Shown here: in pieces, positions 1-10,833 of the stretch
How the letters are laid out: each line of letters opens with the position of its first letter
Position numbering within the stretch: the stretch's first letter is position 1
Source: Gari tellinella
Taxonomy: Eukaryota; Mollusca; Bivalvia; Cardiida; Psammobiidae
Length of the DNA stretch: 64,000 nucleotides
Assembly (NCBI GenBank): GCA_922989275.2
Contig: OV277867.1
Coordinates: 45,188,070 to 45,252,069, forward strand
Direction: 5' to 3'
Made by a program: the position numbers and the translations under genes
Notes under the pieces: generated by a model
Told to the model about the DNA's origin: nothing
The model's input: the letters and a program-made list of their open reading frames with translations, nothing else
The model's database searches: none

Positions 1-1047
1 ATAATTAGCACTGAATTCCTGCGCAAAAAACACATTTTGTTGCCTATACCAATTCTCCATAATAGGACATAGGTCGTGACTCTACTCAATGTTGATGTTT
101 GATGCAGGCAAAAGTTTAAAGCAGGATGAAAACATAGCAGAAAGCTCCTCCAGGCACTTTTGGCTTTACATTCATATTTATTTAAGCTGTACCTGATTAT
201 TACTCATGAGGTGTATTTGTTGCTATGAGGGAAATAATTTGTCTTCTATCCACTAAAATGAACATTAGTAAACAGTGAAAACCTAAATGTAAGTTCCCAA
301 ATGTAGGTCCTTTCTGTTTGTTAGAAATGGCATCGGGGAACAAGATCAGCTACAATGCTGAAGAAAACAATAATTGATCTTCACATCTTGTCGCTTGTAA
401 GGAGTCATTGGCATGACCACAGTTTGTGTACAATCATCTCAAAATCCTTTTAAACATCTATTATCTGAACTGTTAAATTGGCTAATAAAATAAGGGCAAT
501 TTTCTTGGACTACAATGTTTTGAACATCTATTATCTGGAGTATTGCATTGCCTTATAAAATAAGGATAAGTGTCCCCAATTTTCTGGGGCTACACTGTTT
601 CCGAAAAGCATCATATGCACAGGAGAAGGGTTAATCTCTTAACAGCATGAAGGTTAAAAGTTCAGGTATGTAGAACATGCATAATGGTAAACAGCAACAG
701 AAAATATACAATGTTACATAAATGGACATTCAATTATCTGATCAAGTCTCTGATATTAATACAATTTGTGATTTCTATCAGGAATTAGTGAGTACAGGCA
801 AACCTCTGTATAGTGACCTTAATAATGCTGAAGCATGAAATCCTCAATAAGAAGTGACTGCTAAATGCAGGGCAATAGTAATGCAGAAAGCTCCCACAGG
901 AGCTGCATATATGCTGCTACCTGTATTTCAGATTTACAGTAATTGTTAGGTGTTTTTTCACATGATTGTACAGCACTGGTTGGATCGACTGTCATTTATT
1001 CAAGACAGGTTATTCTCGCTGACACAATGATTTGATAATTCGTACTA
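1..1047. other. AT-rich non-coding DNA with decayed MITE pieces
   Basis: No coding exon, tRNA or intact element is recognised here. Fragments of palindrome-cored repeats are visible near 110-170 (AAAGCAGGATGAAA followed by a CAGAAAGCTCC half-core) and 861-920 (AATGCAGGGCAA with GCTCC..GGAGC). They look like eroded copies of the MITE families described elsewhere in the window. Confidence 0.5.
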
Positions 1048-1300
1048 TTAACCCTTCTTTTGCTTAACAAGTTGTCTTCTTTAAAAATGTAGTTCATCTT
1101 AAACATGTAGATGTCATGGAAAGTGCCATCTCAAATAGACTCGAAATTTACTTTGCTTTCCTTATTACCAAGACAGCAAATCTTGGTATGAAAGAGTTTG
1201 GACCTAGATGAAATGCAGAATTACTTTGCATCTCATTTTGATTGAAATTATAGTTAGAAAAGACACCATATCGATACATAATAAGCAAAAGAAGGGTTAA
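1048..1300. mobile_element. TTAA-flanked piggyBac-like MITE with 16-bp inverted ends
   Basis: TTAA at 1048-1051 is followed by CCCTTCTTTTGCTTA, and the other end reads TAAGCAAAAGAAGGG directly before TTAA at 1297-1300. The ends are therefore near-perfect terminal inverted repeats in a 253-bp non-coding unit. TTAA target duplication with CCC/GGG termini is the hallmark of piggyBac-type elements. It has no large central hairpin, unlike most other TTAA elements here. Its right TTAA is shared with the next element. Confidence 0.75.
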
Positions 1301-1511
1301 CCCTTTCTCTGCTAGAAACAATTCAAATCTGTATATTATACCTTTAGAAAACAGTGTAGTCCCTGAACAGAGGGCTCAGCACTGCTCGTTTAACTTTTAT
1401 ATTTTTTATGATTATATTTATAAAAACAGCCCTAAAATTACAACATAATTGTACTAATCATATTTTAAGGCAGAAAAGTCCATAGGAATAAATCATCATA
1501 TAAAGGGTTAA
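1297..1511. mobile_element. TTAA-flanked MITE, A-like, core degenerate
   Basis: It begins TTAA-CCCTTTCTCTGCTAG and ends AAAGGG-TTAA (1508-1511). Inside is half of an A-type core (AACAGTGTAG..CCTGAACAGAGGGCTC, 1354-1378), but the second arm is lost. The left TTAA is the same four bases as the right TTAA of the element at 1048-1300, so one element inserted at the other's target duplication. Confidence 0.65.
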
Positions 1512-2229
1512 AGCAACGAGCAATCATTTTATATCACCTAATACTCCCGTATTGGATTTAAAATCTAGGTAAATCCATACATGTAATTGATCAAACAGAT
1601 TAAACTGACTTAAACATTTTACAATACTAAAATTTCAAATGCACTCTTCCAGCTCTCCAAAAGAGGTCAGTTTACTTTAACTTTTGAGGGATGTGTATCC
1701 CTGCAACATTTCAAAGTTGTGAAAAACAATACAGACCCAGATCATGCATGCAAGGCTCCCTCAGGAACCCTCTGATCTGAATATATACTGTTTGTAAAGA
1801 ATGTATAAATTCCCTTCGTGCAGGGTAAGGGTTCAACCCTTATACTGTCAGCCGCCAGGTATTTTAGTATTTACAAGTCGTCCATATAATGATCTGTATC
1901 CAATAGCCCTATAACAGCATCAAAATGTCTGCCTTATCTGATATTTTGAAGTCACTGAAGGTAATCATAAGATGGCAATGTAGCAAGAATCTATGCTGAT
2001 AGAAGTAAAGGACAATAGGAAGAACAGAGCTTGTCCTGAGCCCCCCTGCAGTCAAAGAATACCACAGCCTTGCAACAATTACTACACCAACGGTGACACT
2101 GTTTACCTTTGATGGCTTAACCCTTTCCTCCACCATAAGCCATGTATGATGACTTTACACCTTTCTGTGCATAACCACAACAAATGAATATTCAATCATT
2201 CTGTTGAATACACTCACGATACAAGCTGC
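1512..2229. other. Intergenic/intronic DNA with decayed A-type hairpin
   Basis: A poorly preserved A-type hairpin lies at about 1727-1800 (ACAGACCCAGATCATG .. CCCTCTGATCTGAATATA .. TACTGTTTG). A stray TTAA-CCCTTTCCTCC element end is at about 2117. Nothing else is recognised; open frames here are short and lack codon structure. Confidence 0.4.
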
Positions 2230-2528
2230 TTAACTATTTGAGCCCTATTCCCGCATATAGGCGTCCTTTTAAAACAGTGTACATATGAATAGTACACTTG
2301 TCCTGTGCAAACAATGAAGACCCAGATCAGAGGGCTCCTTTCGGAGCCCTCTGATCAGGGTCTTCACTGTTCGTCATAATGCCAAACATTGACAAAAACA
2401 ACCCTTAAAAGTCAGAAATCGTTATAATGCCAAACATTGACAAAAACAACCCTTAAAAGTCAGAAATGGACTAGACTAAAATGGAAACTTGAATAGTCCA
2501 TTTAAAGTTTCAGGGAGGAAAGAGTTAA
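2230..2528 (+). mobile_element. MITE family A (TTAA, piggyBac-like) with internal duplication
   Basis: It is flanked by TTAA at 2230-2233 and 2525-2528. Ends resemble the family consensus TTAA-CCCTTTGAACCCTAGTCC .. CAGGGAGGAAAGAG-TTAA, with the left end diverged (CTATTTGAGCCC). The core palindrome at 2314-2374 has arms AACAATGAAGACCCAGATCA / TGATCAGGGTCTTCACTGTT around GGGCTCC-TTTC-GGAGCCC. A segment of about 50 bp starting GTTATAATGCCAAACATTG is present twice in tandem at 2371-2467, a copy-specific duplication. It has no coding capacity and would depend on a transposase in trans. Confidence 0.8.
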
Positions 2529-2780
2529 AGCATGATGAAAGCATAAAGCAGAATTATCCTAAAGGAGATTTGAGCTATACTTTCATCTTGCTTTAAGCAG
2601 TATCATGCCTTATAGACTTTATATCTTTCTTCACATATGAACATCGCAAATGAATACAGTATTCACTGATTCCGTTTAAAACAGATGGCTCCTTAGAGCA
2701 TTATGAAAGCAAAGCAGATTGAATGCACCTAAAGGAGCTTTCTACTACACTTTTATCTTGCTTTATAGTTGGATCTAGAA
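2529..2780. repeat. Two palindromic repeats of the GATGAAAG/CTTTCATC type (family L)
   Basis: The first is about 2529-2600 (GCATGATGAAAGCATAAAGC .. CTTTCATCTTGCTTTAAG). The second is about 2695-2775 (GCATTATGAAAGCAAAGC .. TTTATCTTGCTTTATAG). Both have imperfect hairpin cores with an AAGGAG loop. Outer transposon ends are not clear. Confidence 0.5.
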
Positions 2781-2984
2781 GATTTGCACCTTTGGCTATG
2801 GAAGAAAAGAACTTCAATGAATCCAATGCTTATAGCCCAAACATGGTCATTAATCTTTTTTCCCTGAAATGTTTAACATAAATCCTGTTTCTACACTAAT
2901 CATTATATTGGAGCCTGACATCTTTTTTTAAAAAAAAAATGTCTTTTTTTAAAGCAAACTCTGGTTTCTGTCTCTTTAAAGAAA

Positions 2985-3052
2985 ATTAAAGCAAATTGAA
3001 AGTAAAACTACCTTGGAACATTCTGCTTTCCTTTCAATCTGCTTTAAACAAC
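2985..3052. repeat. Imperfect hairpin, B-type core
   Basis: AAAGCAAATTGAAAGTAAA on the left pairs with CTTTCAATCTGCTTTAAA on the right around CTTGGAACATTCTG. It is a diverged copy of the B palindrome without recognisable TTAA ends. The 2780-3200 stretch holds nothing else recognisable apart from A/T runs at 2924-2955. Confidence 0.4.
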
Positions 3053-3199
3053 AGGCTGGATACATACTGGAAATGCCTTCTGTGTTTTATGTACTAGACT
3101 TGACAATACAGCCTTGTGAATTATGAGATTATTATAACCTAGACTTGAACTGTATAAAGAATTTATGTAAGCCATGTACAATTACGACACCTTTTTTAG

Positions 3200-3660
3200 G
3201 TAAAAACTAGGGGCTAATATCCCTGCCTCGCTTCTAACCTATAATGCATGAAACCATTATCTCCCCTTGTAAATGGCAGAATGGAAAAGTGTTTCTTCTT
3301 GCACAAACAACTGTAGATGGTACTCTATGTCAAGTGAAGTTTTGTCCAAATCAGATGAATGGTGTAGGAGAAGTTGTGCTTATGCATGAGCGTTTATGAA
3401 ATATAATACATGAAACATTACAGTTAAATTATCCCCCCCTTTGAAATATCTCCCCCTTGAAATGGTGGAATGGAAAGATATGTCTTCATGCACATCCTTC
3501 CATGGTGCTCTATTAACTTGTGAAGTTTTTTTTCCAAATGCGATGTACAGTGTAGGAGGAGTTGCGCTTGGATGGACAGACATATAGATATATGGTCCAT
3601 ATAATGGACATACAGACAGATGGACATACTTCTTCTTTATTCGTTTTAACGTCTCACCCG
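3200..3660. repeat. Tandem dimer of a diverged repeat with a PuPy tail
   Basis: Two related units share ATGAAACCATTATCTCC / ATGAAACATTACAGTTAAAT, then TGGCAGAATGGAAA / TGGTGGAATGGAAA, then GTGAAGTTTTGTCCAAAT / GTGAAGTTTTTTTTCCAAAT, then TGTAGGAGAAGTTGTGC / TGTAGGAGGAGTTGCGC. The second unit is followed by a GGACAGACA-rich tail. This is the usual build of short tandem-repeat elements in bivalve genomes. Open frames here are by-products of the repeat. Confidence 0.5.
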
Positions 3661-3979
3661 AGTTATCGTTATCTGATAAGACTAACCTATTGCGGGTCAA
3701 CATACTGATGAGGTGATTCCTATGTATCCCCCCTCACCCAACTCGTTTGAGGGGGTATAATTAATGAAAATAGTATTATTGCAATGTTAGGTTAATAACA
3801 GATTACAATCCATTCAATCAATCTAGTACTGAAGTATAACTGTGACATACAAGATATCAAATATGTTCAAATTGAGGACAGAGCGCCGTTAACCCTTTCA
3901 ATGTTACTGTAAGATGTAAGTTCACTGGCACTTACAAACAATACAGTCTCTTTGATCAGGTTTTCACAGTTTGCTGTTC

Positions 3980-4187
3980 TAACCATTTACTCCATGACCT
4001 ATATCTAGTTCTAAAGGTAGGTGACCACTTAAAGCATTCTACTTTACTTTCAGCCTGCTTTAAGCTACCATCTGCTAGACTATAGAAAGTAGTTCTTATT
4101 TCATGACTGTATAAATTGGAACTATTGTTTTGAGGGTATGAATAAATTAAATGTATAAATATGAGTATCATGCAATGGAGTAAAGGT
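3980..4187. mobile_element. MITE family B, truncated
   Basis: Recognisable B pieces in order are: CCATTTACTCCATGACC, AGGTGACCACTTAAAGC, a single core arm CATTCTACTTTACTTTCAGCC, GCTACCATCTGCTAG, and the tail ATTTCATGACTGTATAAATTGG. The first core arm is missing, so there is no hairpin. Terminal TTAA motifs are eroded. Confidence 0.55.
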
Positions 4188-4196
4188 AAAAGGTAA

Positions 4197-4484
4197 AGTG
4201 GAGTTTATAAAGTCTGCTATTATGTATTCATACTCTGCCGACTTTTACATTTACCTTAGTAACCTGATCATCGAGTCACAAGTCGGCCATTAACAGACGG
4301 CGCTACAAGCAGCCATGACACATTGACTTATTTCCCTCTCAGGTACCCATTTAAATCACCTGGGTGAAGTGGAGCAATGTAGGGTTAATTTTTTGCTCAG
4401 AAAAATTTCAGTGATCCTGACAGGGCTCGAACCAGGAACCTCTCGCTTCCTAGGCGAGCGTCCTACCACTGGACCACCGACCCT
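4197..4484 (-). mobile_element. tRNA-headed SINE, full length, with 9-bp target duplication
   Basis: Read on the minus strand from 4484, the head contains an A box (TGGTCCAGTGGT, about 4474-4463) and a B box (GGTTCGAGCCC, about 4433-4423), the internal RNA polymerase III promoter of tRNA genes. The anticodon-like stem is CTCGC/GCGAG with loop CTAGGAA (AGG if read as an anticodon). The acceptor and T stems have mismatches, so this is a tRNA-derived SINE and not a functional tRNA. The body includes ACCTGGGTGAAGTGGAGCAA and ends near GTCGGCAGAGTATGAATAC. Exact 9-bp direct repeats AAAAGGTAA at 4188-4196 and 4485-4493 define the boundaries. The same body recurs at 31465-31696. Confidence 0.85.
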
Positions 4485-4699
4485 AAAAGGTAAGTAACTT
4501 TTCAGCAAACTTAACAGGAGCAATCCAGACCATTCTTTGCCTTAACTCACTTGCCTGAAGCTCATTTAAGGCAATTTGTTTCTGATTTGGGCATGTGATA
4601 TCTGCATCAGAATTGGGCATATTACTGTTAATAAAGCAGTTTTGTCATGAAAAAAGCAGTTTTTGTCAGTTTCGAGAAAGTAGTTTGAATAGTTAAGGC

Positions 4700-5870
4700 T
4701 ATGACTCCCAGACTCTGTAAAATCTTGTCCATTATACATATGCAAACCAAATATGAAAGTAATACCTCAAGGGACATAGGAATTAAAAGATTTTTCCAAA
4801 CCTAAACACATACATGTATTTCGAAACCTAAACCTAGGACCTAAGTTCAAGGTCACTTGGGTCAAACATTTTGCATGCAAGGAAAGGTCTTGTCCATATT
4901 CGTATGCATACCGAATATGAAAGAAATATCTCAATGGACACAGGAGTTATAGGCATTTTAAGAAACCTAAACACAGATTTCGAACCTAAATGCAGGCCCT
5001 AACTTTAAGGTCAAGATAACTGGGGTAACAAAAAGTATGTGCATGGTAAGATCTTGTCCATATACACATGTATACCAGATATGAAAGCAATATCTCAAGG
5101 GACATTGAAGTTATAAGCATTATTGGAAACCTAAACCCAGATTTGGAAACCTAAGGACTAGCCCTAAGTTCAAGGTCACTGGGCTGAAAATTTATGTATG
5201 CATGAAAAGGTATTGTCCATATACACATGCATGCCAACTTTGAAAGGAATATCTCAATGAACATAGGAGTTATAGGCATTTTGAGAAACCTAAACACAGA
5301 TTATTGAAACCTAAACGCAGGATTTAAGCTCAAGGTCAAAGTCACAGGGGGTCAAACTTTTGTGTGCATGGAAAGGTCTTGTCCATAAACACACACATAC
5401 CAAATATGAAAGCAATACCTTAAGAGACATAGAAGTAATAGCATTTTGATAATTCTAATTTCGAAACCTAAACGCGGTCCCTTAAGTTCAAGGTCAAGGT
5501 CACTGGGTAAAAATATTTGTGTGCATGGTAAGGTCTTGTCCATATACACATGCATACCAGATATGAAACCAATATCTCAAGGGATATATAGCTGTTATAA
5601 GCATTATTTGAAACCTAAACACAGATTTTGAATCCTAAACGAAGGCCCTAAGTTCAAGATCAAGAGGTTGAAATTTTTGTATGCATTACAAGGTATATGT
5701 TAAAGGAATGTTTACCAAACCTAAACACAGATTTCTTAACCTAAAAGCGGTCCCTAAGTTCAAGGTAAAGGTCACAGGGGTCAAACTTTTTGTGTGCATG
5801 GAAAGGTCTTGTCCATATAAACATGCATACCAAATATGAAAGCAGTACCTCAAAGGACGTCGAAAGTTTT
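4700..5870. repeat. Tandem array, about 164-bp monomers, six to seven units
   Basis: Each monomer contains AGGAGTTATAGGCATTTT-like sequence, GAAACCTAAACACAGATTT, CCTAAGTTCAAGGTCA, GTCTTGTCCATATACACATG and CCAAATATGAAAGCAATATC. Landmarks recur near 4775, 4940, 5105, 5262, 5426 and 5590, a spacing of 157-165 bp. Units are 75-90% alike by eye. The array ends in a non-repetitive tail from about 5870. Short open frames inside are artefacts. AGGTCA-type motifs recur in each unit. Confidence 0.75.
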
Positions 5871-6650
5871 CTTGAAACTGCTAACGCAAACGGGAACGTT
5901 GACACCAACAAGAGGGTGACAACATAAGCTCTTGGACACAGTCCGACAAGCTTAAAATTGAAGAAGTTATGGCCAACGTTAAGATTTTGGACAACAAGGT
6001 CTACAAAGTCGACGAAGCGGACACTGGAGTGAAGACAATAGCTTGTTGGTTTTTTTCAAAAAAACAGATATTAGCTAATAACACACAAAGCCCAATAATC
6101 TACATAAGCAATAAATAACCTTTATTCATTTTTGTTTAATTTGAAATGATCTCTCCCCATTGGTCATGCATCTTTTGTATAAGACTTTTATAATAAAAGT
6201 AATTTGGTTTTACTGTTTCTTACATTATCCGTCCAAAGGCTTAGGATATGGAACTAAAAATTCTTTTAACCTAGACAATTTGTTCAAACAGAGAATAAGC
6301 AAACAAGATTATTGGCAATCAACATTCACTGAAATCGAAGCACTATTTACAGCAGTTACCGCTTTGATGTTAACTAAATAGGTGGTAATTAATTGCTAAT
6401 TAAAGAGTGATAACTACCTCTAAATGTTTAATATCTTTTAAATAACATTCAAATGACATTTGTTGCTCCATGGCGAAACTGTAATATTAAGATGTACATA
6501 AGGATTGGCATCATGAAATAGTATATGTAGAGTTGGTGTCTTTGAAGTTCTTTAATGTTAAGTTGTCCTTTTATCTTTTACAATAAAGACTCTAGGTAAA
6601 ATTAACAAAGGCATCAACAAGCATGAAGCGAACATTATTTTTGTTTCCAT
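5871..6650. other. Array tail and AT-rich unique DNA
   Basis: 5871-6040 has balanced, CG-containing sequence (ACGTTGACACCAACAAGAGG, CAAAGTCGACGAAGCGGAC) that looks like the terminal tail of the tandem-repeat element. 6040-6650 is AT-rich with no recognised element. A 73-codon open frame at 6160-6381 has no recognisable motif or splice context and is not called as a gene. Confidence 0.4.
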
Positions 6651-6651
6651 A

Positions 6652-6722
6652 TGGATGGGGCAAAATCCCGCTATGGAAGGGGCAAAGTTCCACTATGGAA
6701 GGTTCAAAATTCCGCCAATGAA
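6652..6722. repeat. Short tandem repeat of about 26 bp (GGGGCAAAATTCCGC)
   Basis: About three units of GGGGCAAA(A/G)TTCC(G/A)CTATGGAAG occur here. The same motif resumes at 7781-7800 and more loosely to 7870, directly after the E1 element. E1 therefore appears to have inserted into this small minisatellite. Confidence 0.6.
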
Positions 6723-6723
6723 A

Positions 6724-7775
6724 ACAAGAGGACCTGAAGGCCCTGATATCGCTCACCTGTTGTAATGAAGCCTGATCACTTTAACTTTCTGTTTCACCCA
6801 TTTTAATCAAAATCCATTCAAATTTTCATTATAGCATGTAAACAATTTTGGAATACAACCTCATAATTCTTGTATAGTAGAGTACATCAAGGGCATATAA
6901 GTGGAGCCTAAACAATACTGAAATGAAGCCTTTTCTATCATTTCAAAGTATATCATGGGCAGATAACTATTGCCACAATAATTAGATTTCAATAATAATT
7001 TCACTCCTTCGAGAACTTATAGCTATATACCATGTGTGCAAGTAAAATAAAAATCCATTGAAAACTGTAGTTGCAAGAGTGTAAACGCTGTTAGATATGG
7101 CGTTTTCAGCTATTGGTCTGATTTCAACCATAATCTAACTCATCTGAACTCTAATGGTCATATATATTACAATCTGAGCAAATTTGAGATAGATTGGATA
7201 AAAAATGGTGGCCTCTAGAGTGTAAACACCCTTAAATATGACATTTTCAGCAATTCAAAGGTAGATAACTCTCCATCTATAAGTCTGATTTCAACCATAA
7301 TCAAACTCATCTGAACTCTTATAGTTATATACCATCTGAGCAAGTTTGAGGAAGATTGGATAAAAATTGTGGCCTCTTTAGTGTAAACACTGTTAAATAT
7401 GGATTTTTCAGCAATTCAAAGATAGATAACTCTTGATTTATTGGTCTGATATCAACCATAATTAAACTCATCAGTACTCTTATGGTAATATACAATCTGA
7501 GCAAGTTTGAGAAAGATTGGATAAATATTGTGGCCTCTAGAGTGTAAACACTGTTGAATATGGCATTTTCAGCAATTGAAAGGTACTGACCTATTTATCT
7601 GAATTTGACCATAATCAAACTCATTCGAACTCTTATAGTAATATACAATCTCAGAAAAATCGGATAAATATTGTGTGGTCTAGAGTGTAAACACTAAAAT
7701 TGTTGACGACGGACGACGGATATTCAAGGATTGCAAAAGCTCACCCTGACCTAGCTCAGGTGAGCTAAAAAGCAA
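6724..7775 (+). mobile_element. Helitron/HINE-like element E1 with about 160-bp tandem array
   Basis: The 5' end reads ACAAGAGGACCTGAAGGCCC then GCTCACCTG. The 3' end reads GACGGACGACGGA then GCTCACC..CTAGCTCAGGTGAGCT-AAAA, a terminal hairpin. Between them are about five units with GAGTGTAAACACTGTTAAAT, TTTTCAGCAATTCAAAGGTA and CATAATCAAACTCATCTGAA. The start motif recurs near 7079, 7220, 7381, 7541 and 7686. Subterminal inverted GCTCACC/GGTGAGC, a 3' hairpin and a central array are features known from non-autonomous HINE/DINE-type Helitron relatives. No RepHel protein is present, and the assignment is by architecture only. Confidence 0.6.
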
Positions 7776-8695
7776 GGGGCAAAATTCCGCCTATACTCGT
7801 AAGTGCAAAATCAGAGAGGGGCAATCTACCACCTTGCTTTTTGGGGAAATGGGCAAAAATTGGGAGGGGCAAGGTTTCCTTCAAAGTAAAATATCCAAAT
7901 GAGTTAAAAGACAAGTACCATAATTATGCTAGACTGGATTACAAATTTATAAGAATCTGCTTGACACAAATGTTAAATAACTCACGATTAGGGCATGATT
8001 GTATCCGCTTTGCTTCCCTGGTTGCTATTGTATCCAAAAATCCATCCATTACCATTTAAAATTCCCAAGACTTGTTTGATGTTGTTTCCTTATTTGTAAA
8101 TGGGGGGTACTATTTCAGTTTAAAATTCATTTCTTGGGATAATTATCTGCAGCACCCATTGTATAAGTGTGTTCAAGTCAGCACTCAAATCACTTTTTAT
8201 AATATTATAAATAATTGTAAAACACACAAGAAAACAAGTGTGAAACATTGCTCCATGCATAAATGAACTACAATAAAAACACCTTTAGTCTATAAACCAT
8301 TGAACACTGAAGAAATACTATTTGCTCAAAATACATTCATTTGAACCTCTGAATTTAACTATTTGCTCTCTATATTTGCTTAAACACAATCAGAGCTACA
8401 GTTATTCTAAATCCTAACAAGGTTCAATGCTATATGTAGCCTGATTTAGATCACAACGATTTGCATATTTTCAATACTTGATTCCTACGATTAAATTATT
8501 CAGATCATTATTATAAAGGCATTTAAACCTATAGTCAGTCGAAGGAGAAATTTGAATGGGTGTTTTTATTCTAGATCTTCTTTTGAAGGACAATGCCACA
8601 TATCAAACAAATTACTTGAAATCTGTGTGTATTTAACCATTATCATGCTATTGGTCAATTGTTGATGCTTTTTTGAGACAGCTCCTTAACCCATT
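7776..8695. other. Minisatellite remnant and unique AT-rich DNA
   Basis: 7781-7870 continues the GGGGCAAAATTCCGCC motif. The remainder shows no element ends, hairpins or exon-like signals. Two open frames of 64-72 codons (7841-8059, 8072-8266) have no recognisable motif. Confidence 0.4.
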
Positions 8696-8938
8696 TCCCC
8701 ATAAATATGCCTGTTTATGCCTTTAATCTATTATTCCACTGAAGAAAATAGTTCCACATTATACAGTCATGAATATGTAGTATAAGAAATATTTTCTATA
8801 TTGTAGCAGATGGTAGCTTAAAACAGGCTGAAAGTAAAGCAGAATGTGCAGGCGCATTCTGCTTCACTTTCAACCTGCTTTAAGTGGTCACATCTCTTCA
8901 AAACTGGAAACAGACTTGACTTTGGGGTAATGGGTAAA
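8696..8938. mobile_element. MITE family B (TTAA) inserted in the loop of an A-like hairpin
   Basis: It starts TTAA-CCCATTTCCCCATAAA (8696) and ends TTTGGGGTAATGGG with a mutated TTAA (TAAA). The core palindrome at about 8817-8883 has arms TTAAAACAGGCTGAAAGTAA / TTTCAACCTGCTTTAAG around AATGTGCAGGCGCATT. To the left lies GAGACAGCTCC and to the right GAGCTGTCTGATCAGAGTC. These are the two arms of an A-type palindrome, so the insertion is in its central TTAA. Confidence 0.75.
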
Positions 8939-9340
8939 TGAGCTGTCTGATCAGAGTCTCCACTGTTTTTCACTGGGATCTTCTGACATGACTCTGCACC
9001 TTTTCCTGAGGAAAGTTTTCTTTATCTTATAAGCCAATGTAATTATTCAGATGATAGATGTTCATGGTGGGTAGTTTTATATATGAATAATCAATGTAAC
9101 ATGCAAACTAGAGACCCAGCAACAACAAACACTGTCCGTGCAAAGCTTAAGCTCACATCAAGAGATGTTTGTTCTGCTCATATATTCACTAACTTCCCAA
9201 CATACAATGATTTGGGAAGCCTTATTTGCAGCATACCACATATGTTACAGTGTTAACTTGTACAGTCAAACCTGTAGTTAGCAACAACTCTTTAAATCAG
9301 CATGTGACTCTCTAAAGCCATGCAACTTTCAGCCAATCAT
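8939..9340. other. Right half of host A-like MITE and unique DNA
   Basis: 8939-8975 is the A-like arm split by the B insertion. 9050-9100 holds AATGATAGATGTTCATGGTG, which recurs near 17450, 37085 and 49940, so the A-like host element appears to extend to about here. The rest is unassigned. Confidence 0.4.
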
Positions 9341-9344
9341 ACTA

Positions 9345-9570
9345 GTAGCTTGTTTTCAGTATTGAAGACAGATTGTTGTTAAAGCAGACTGAAAGAAGTG
9401 AATCAGAAATCTTGTTAAGGATTATTCTGCTTTACTTTCAGCCTGCTTTTAGCTACCAAATGCTAGGATGAAGAAACTATTTCTTATAGTGTATATTCAA
9501 TTAATCATGACTGTATAAAGGACAACTGTTTTCTTCAGTGGAGGCATAAACTAAAGGTGTAAAAAGGTGT
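9345..9570. mobile_element. MITE family B, diverged
   Basis: Core hairpin is at about 9380-9453 (AAAGCAGACTGAAAG .. CTTTCAGCCTGCTTTTAG), with a longer asymmetric loop than usual. The B tail follows: CTACCAAATGCTAGGATG, then CATGACTGTATAAAGG, then CAGTGGAGGCATAAAC. The ends are worn. Confidence 0.6.
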
Positions 9571-9987
9571 TTTTAAGCAGTATTGTCCTGCATTAAGCTG
9601 CTGTACTTAGATACATTGTATATTAAGTTGATAATTTGCCACTTTTTAGTGGATGTTTAACACTTAGTTAATACTGCATAACAATCTTATCTGTATTCAA
9701 ATTACGGGTATCATCAAACTTGCTGAGTTTACAGAAAATTTTGTTTTCTCATAGTAAATGACATAATAAATTTAACAATGATCATAAATGATGTCATTTA
9801 TTATTAGTAAAATAGTATGATCAGTATAACACTATTGGATTTGGGTCTGAACTATTTACTGGTGCAACACAATGAGCAAGTAAAAGGTTACTGCAAGGCA
9901 ATGTCAAAGAGTGTTTGATTTCTGTCAAGTGTAAATAGTTTGAGGAGAGATTTCAATGCTTATCCCTTCAAATACTAAATAAACATT
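9571..9987. other. AT-rich DNA with one weak palindrome
   Basis: An imperfect inverted repeat at about 9749-9815 pairs AGTAAATGACATAATAAAT with its near-complement ATGATGTCATTTATTATTAG. No element ends or genes are recognised. Confidence 0.35.
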
Positions 9988-10180
9988 CAGGGCTCCAGAT
10001 AAGAGGGAGTAAACTTAACAAATCCAACATTTTCTCACTTATTTCAGCACCAAATCCTATGGTGTTACTACTCATTAGAATCGTCTCTTCGAGACGATTC
10101 TAATGAGTAGTGACACCATAGGGTTTAAAGCAGAATTAAAGATTTTAGTTTTTGAAATACTCCCCTTATCTGGAGCTCTG
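9988..10180. mobile_element. MITE family D (hAT-like, CAGGG ends, 6-bp TSD)
   Basis: It starts CAGGGCTCCAGATAAG and ends CTTATCTGGAGCTCTG, flanked by the exact direct repeat AACATT (9982-9987 and 10181-10186). The central palindrome runs CCTATGGTGTTACTACTCAT..TCGTCTCTTCGAGACGA..ATGAGTAGTGACACCATAGG. Length is 193 bp with no coding capacity. CAGGG termini are typical of hAT elements; six-base duplications fit a hAT6-like subgroup, and that assignment is inferred. Confidence 0.85.
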
Positions 10181-10345
10181 AACATTATTGCCAGCAGACT
10201 CTTTCTGCTCTCCCTTTACAAATGTACAATCTATGTGACAAATAGTTTGGATCCTGATCAGATGCACAGTAACTGACAACATCCGGTCTGATTCCAAATT
10301 GTTTGCGGCAGTCTAGTAAATGAGTTTCCCATATTCAAAAGGCTT
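10181..10345. repeat. Diverged C-type hairpin
   Basis: GTGACAAATAGTTTGGATCC (10238-10257) pairs imperfectly with GATTCCAAATTGTTTGCGGC (10290-10309). The inner arms (GATCAGATGC .. ACATCCGGTCTGATT) are only partly complementary, so this is an old copy. Confidence 0.5.
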
Positions 10346-10612
10346 TAACTAGTAAATCCTAAAAACTGATTGTATAAAAACAAATATGATCAATTGTACA
10401 CACATTATTCATTCAGTGATACACTGAACAAATCCCTGACTACTGTCAATACTGTATAAGGTGACAAAAAACAGAAGTATCATGAAGATCCAAGAACACA
10501 AATACTGCTTAACACAGGAAAGAAATACCCAAACAGAATTCCCGCATTGTTTTCATCCTGTATTAAACAATAACCAGTACATGTATTTGTACAAAACATG
10601 TGCCTTGGAGGC

Positions 10613-10833
10613 TTAACTCTGCATGCTAGCGGCAGATACATGTGCCATATTGATTACCTTTGCAAACAGTTTGGATCCTGATGAGACGCAGCGTAACGTG
10701 GCGTCTCATCAGGATCATAACTGTTTGACACTCTCATACTATTTTAAGAAGAATTTCTAAAATTTCTATTTTTAAAAAAGTAGCAGACGACAATTGTTGC
10801 CGATGACAAAACTACCCAGCATGCAAAGAGTTC
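10613..10833 (+). mobile_element. MITE family C (TTAA-type) with GGATCC palindrome
   Basis: The left end is TTAA-CTCTGCATGCTAGCGGCAG and the right end CCCAGCATGCAAAGAG-TTCA (one mutation in TTAA). CTCTGCATGCT and AGCATGCAAAGAG are the inverted ends. The core at 10664-10730 reads GCAAACAGTTTGGATCCTGA..GAGACGC..GCGTCTC..TCAGGATC. It is non-coding. The same family recurs at 40689, 46983, 61525 and 61722. Confidence 0.8.

Noticed and set aside
4415..4484. Functional tRNA gene (AGG anticodon, minus strand)
   Set aside because: The A and B boxes are good, but the acceptor and T stems have mismatches and the sequence continues into a SINE body flanked by a target duplication.
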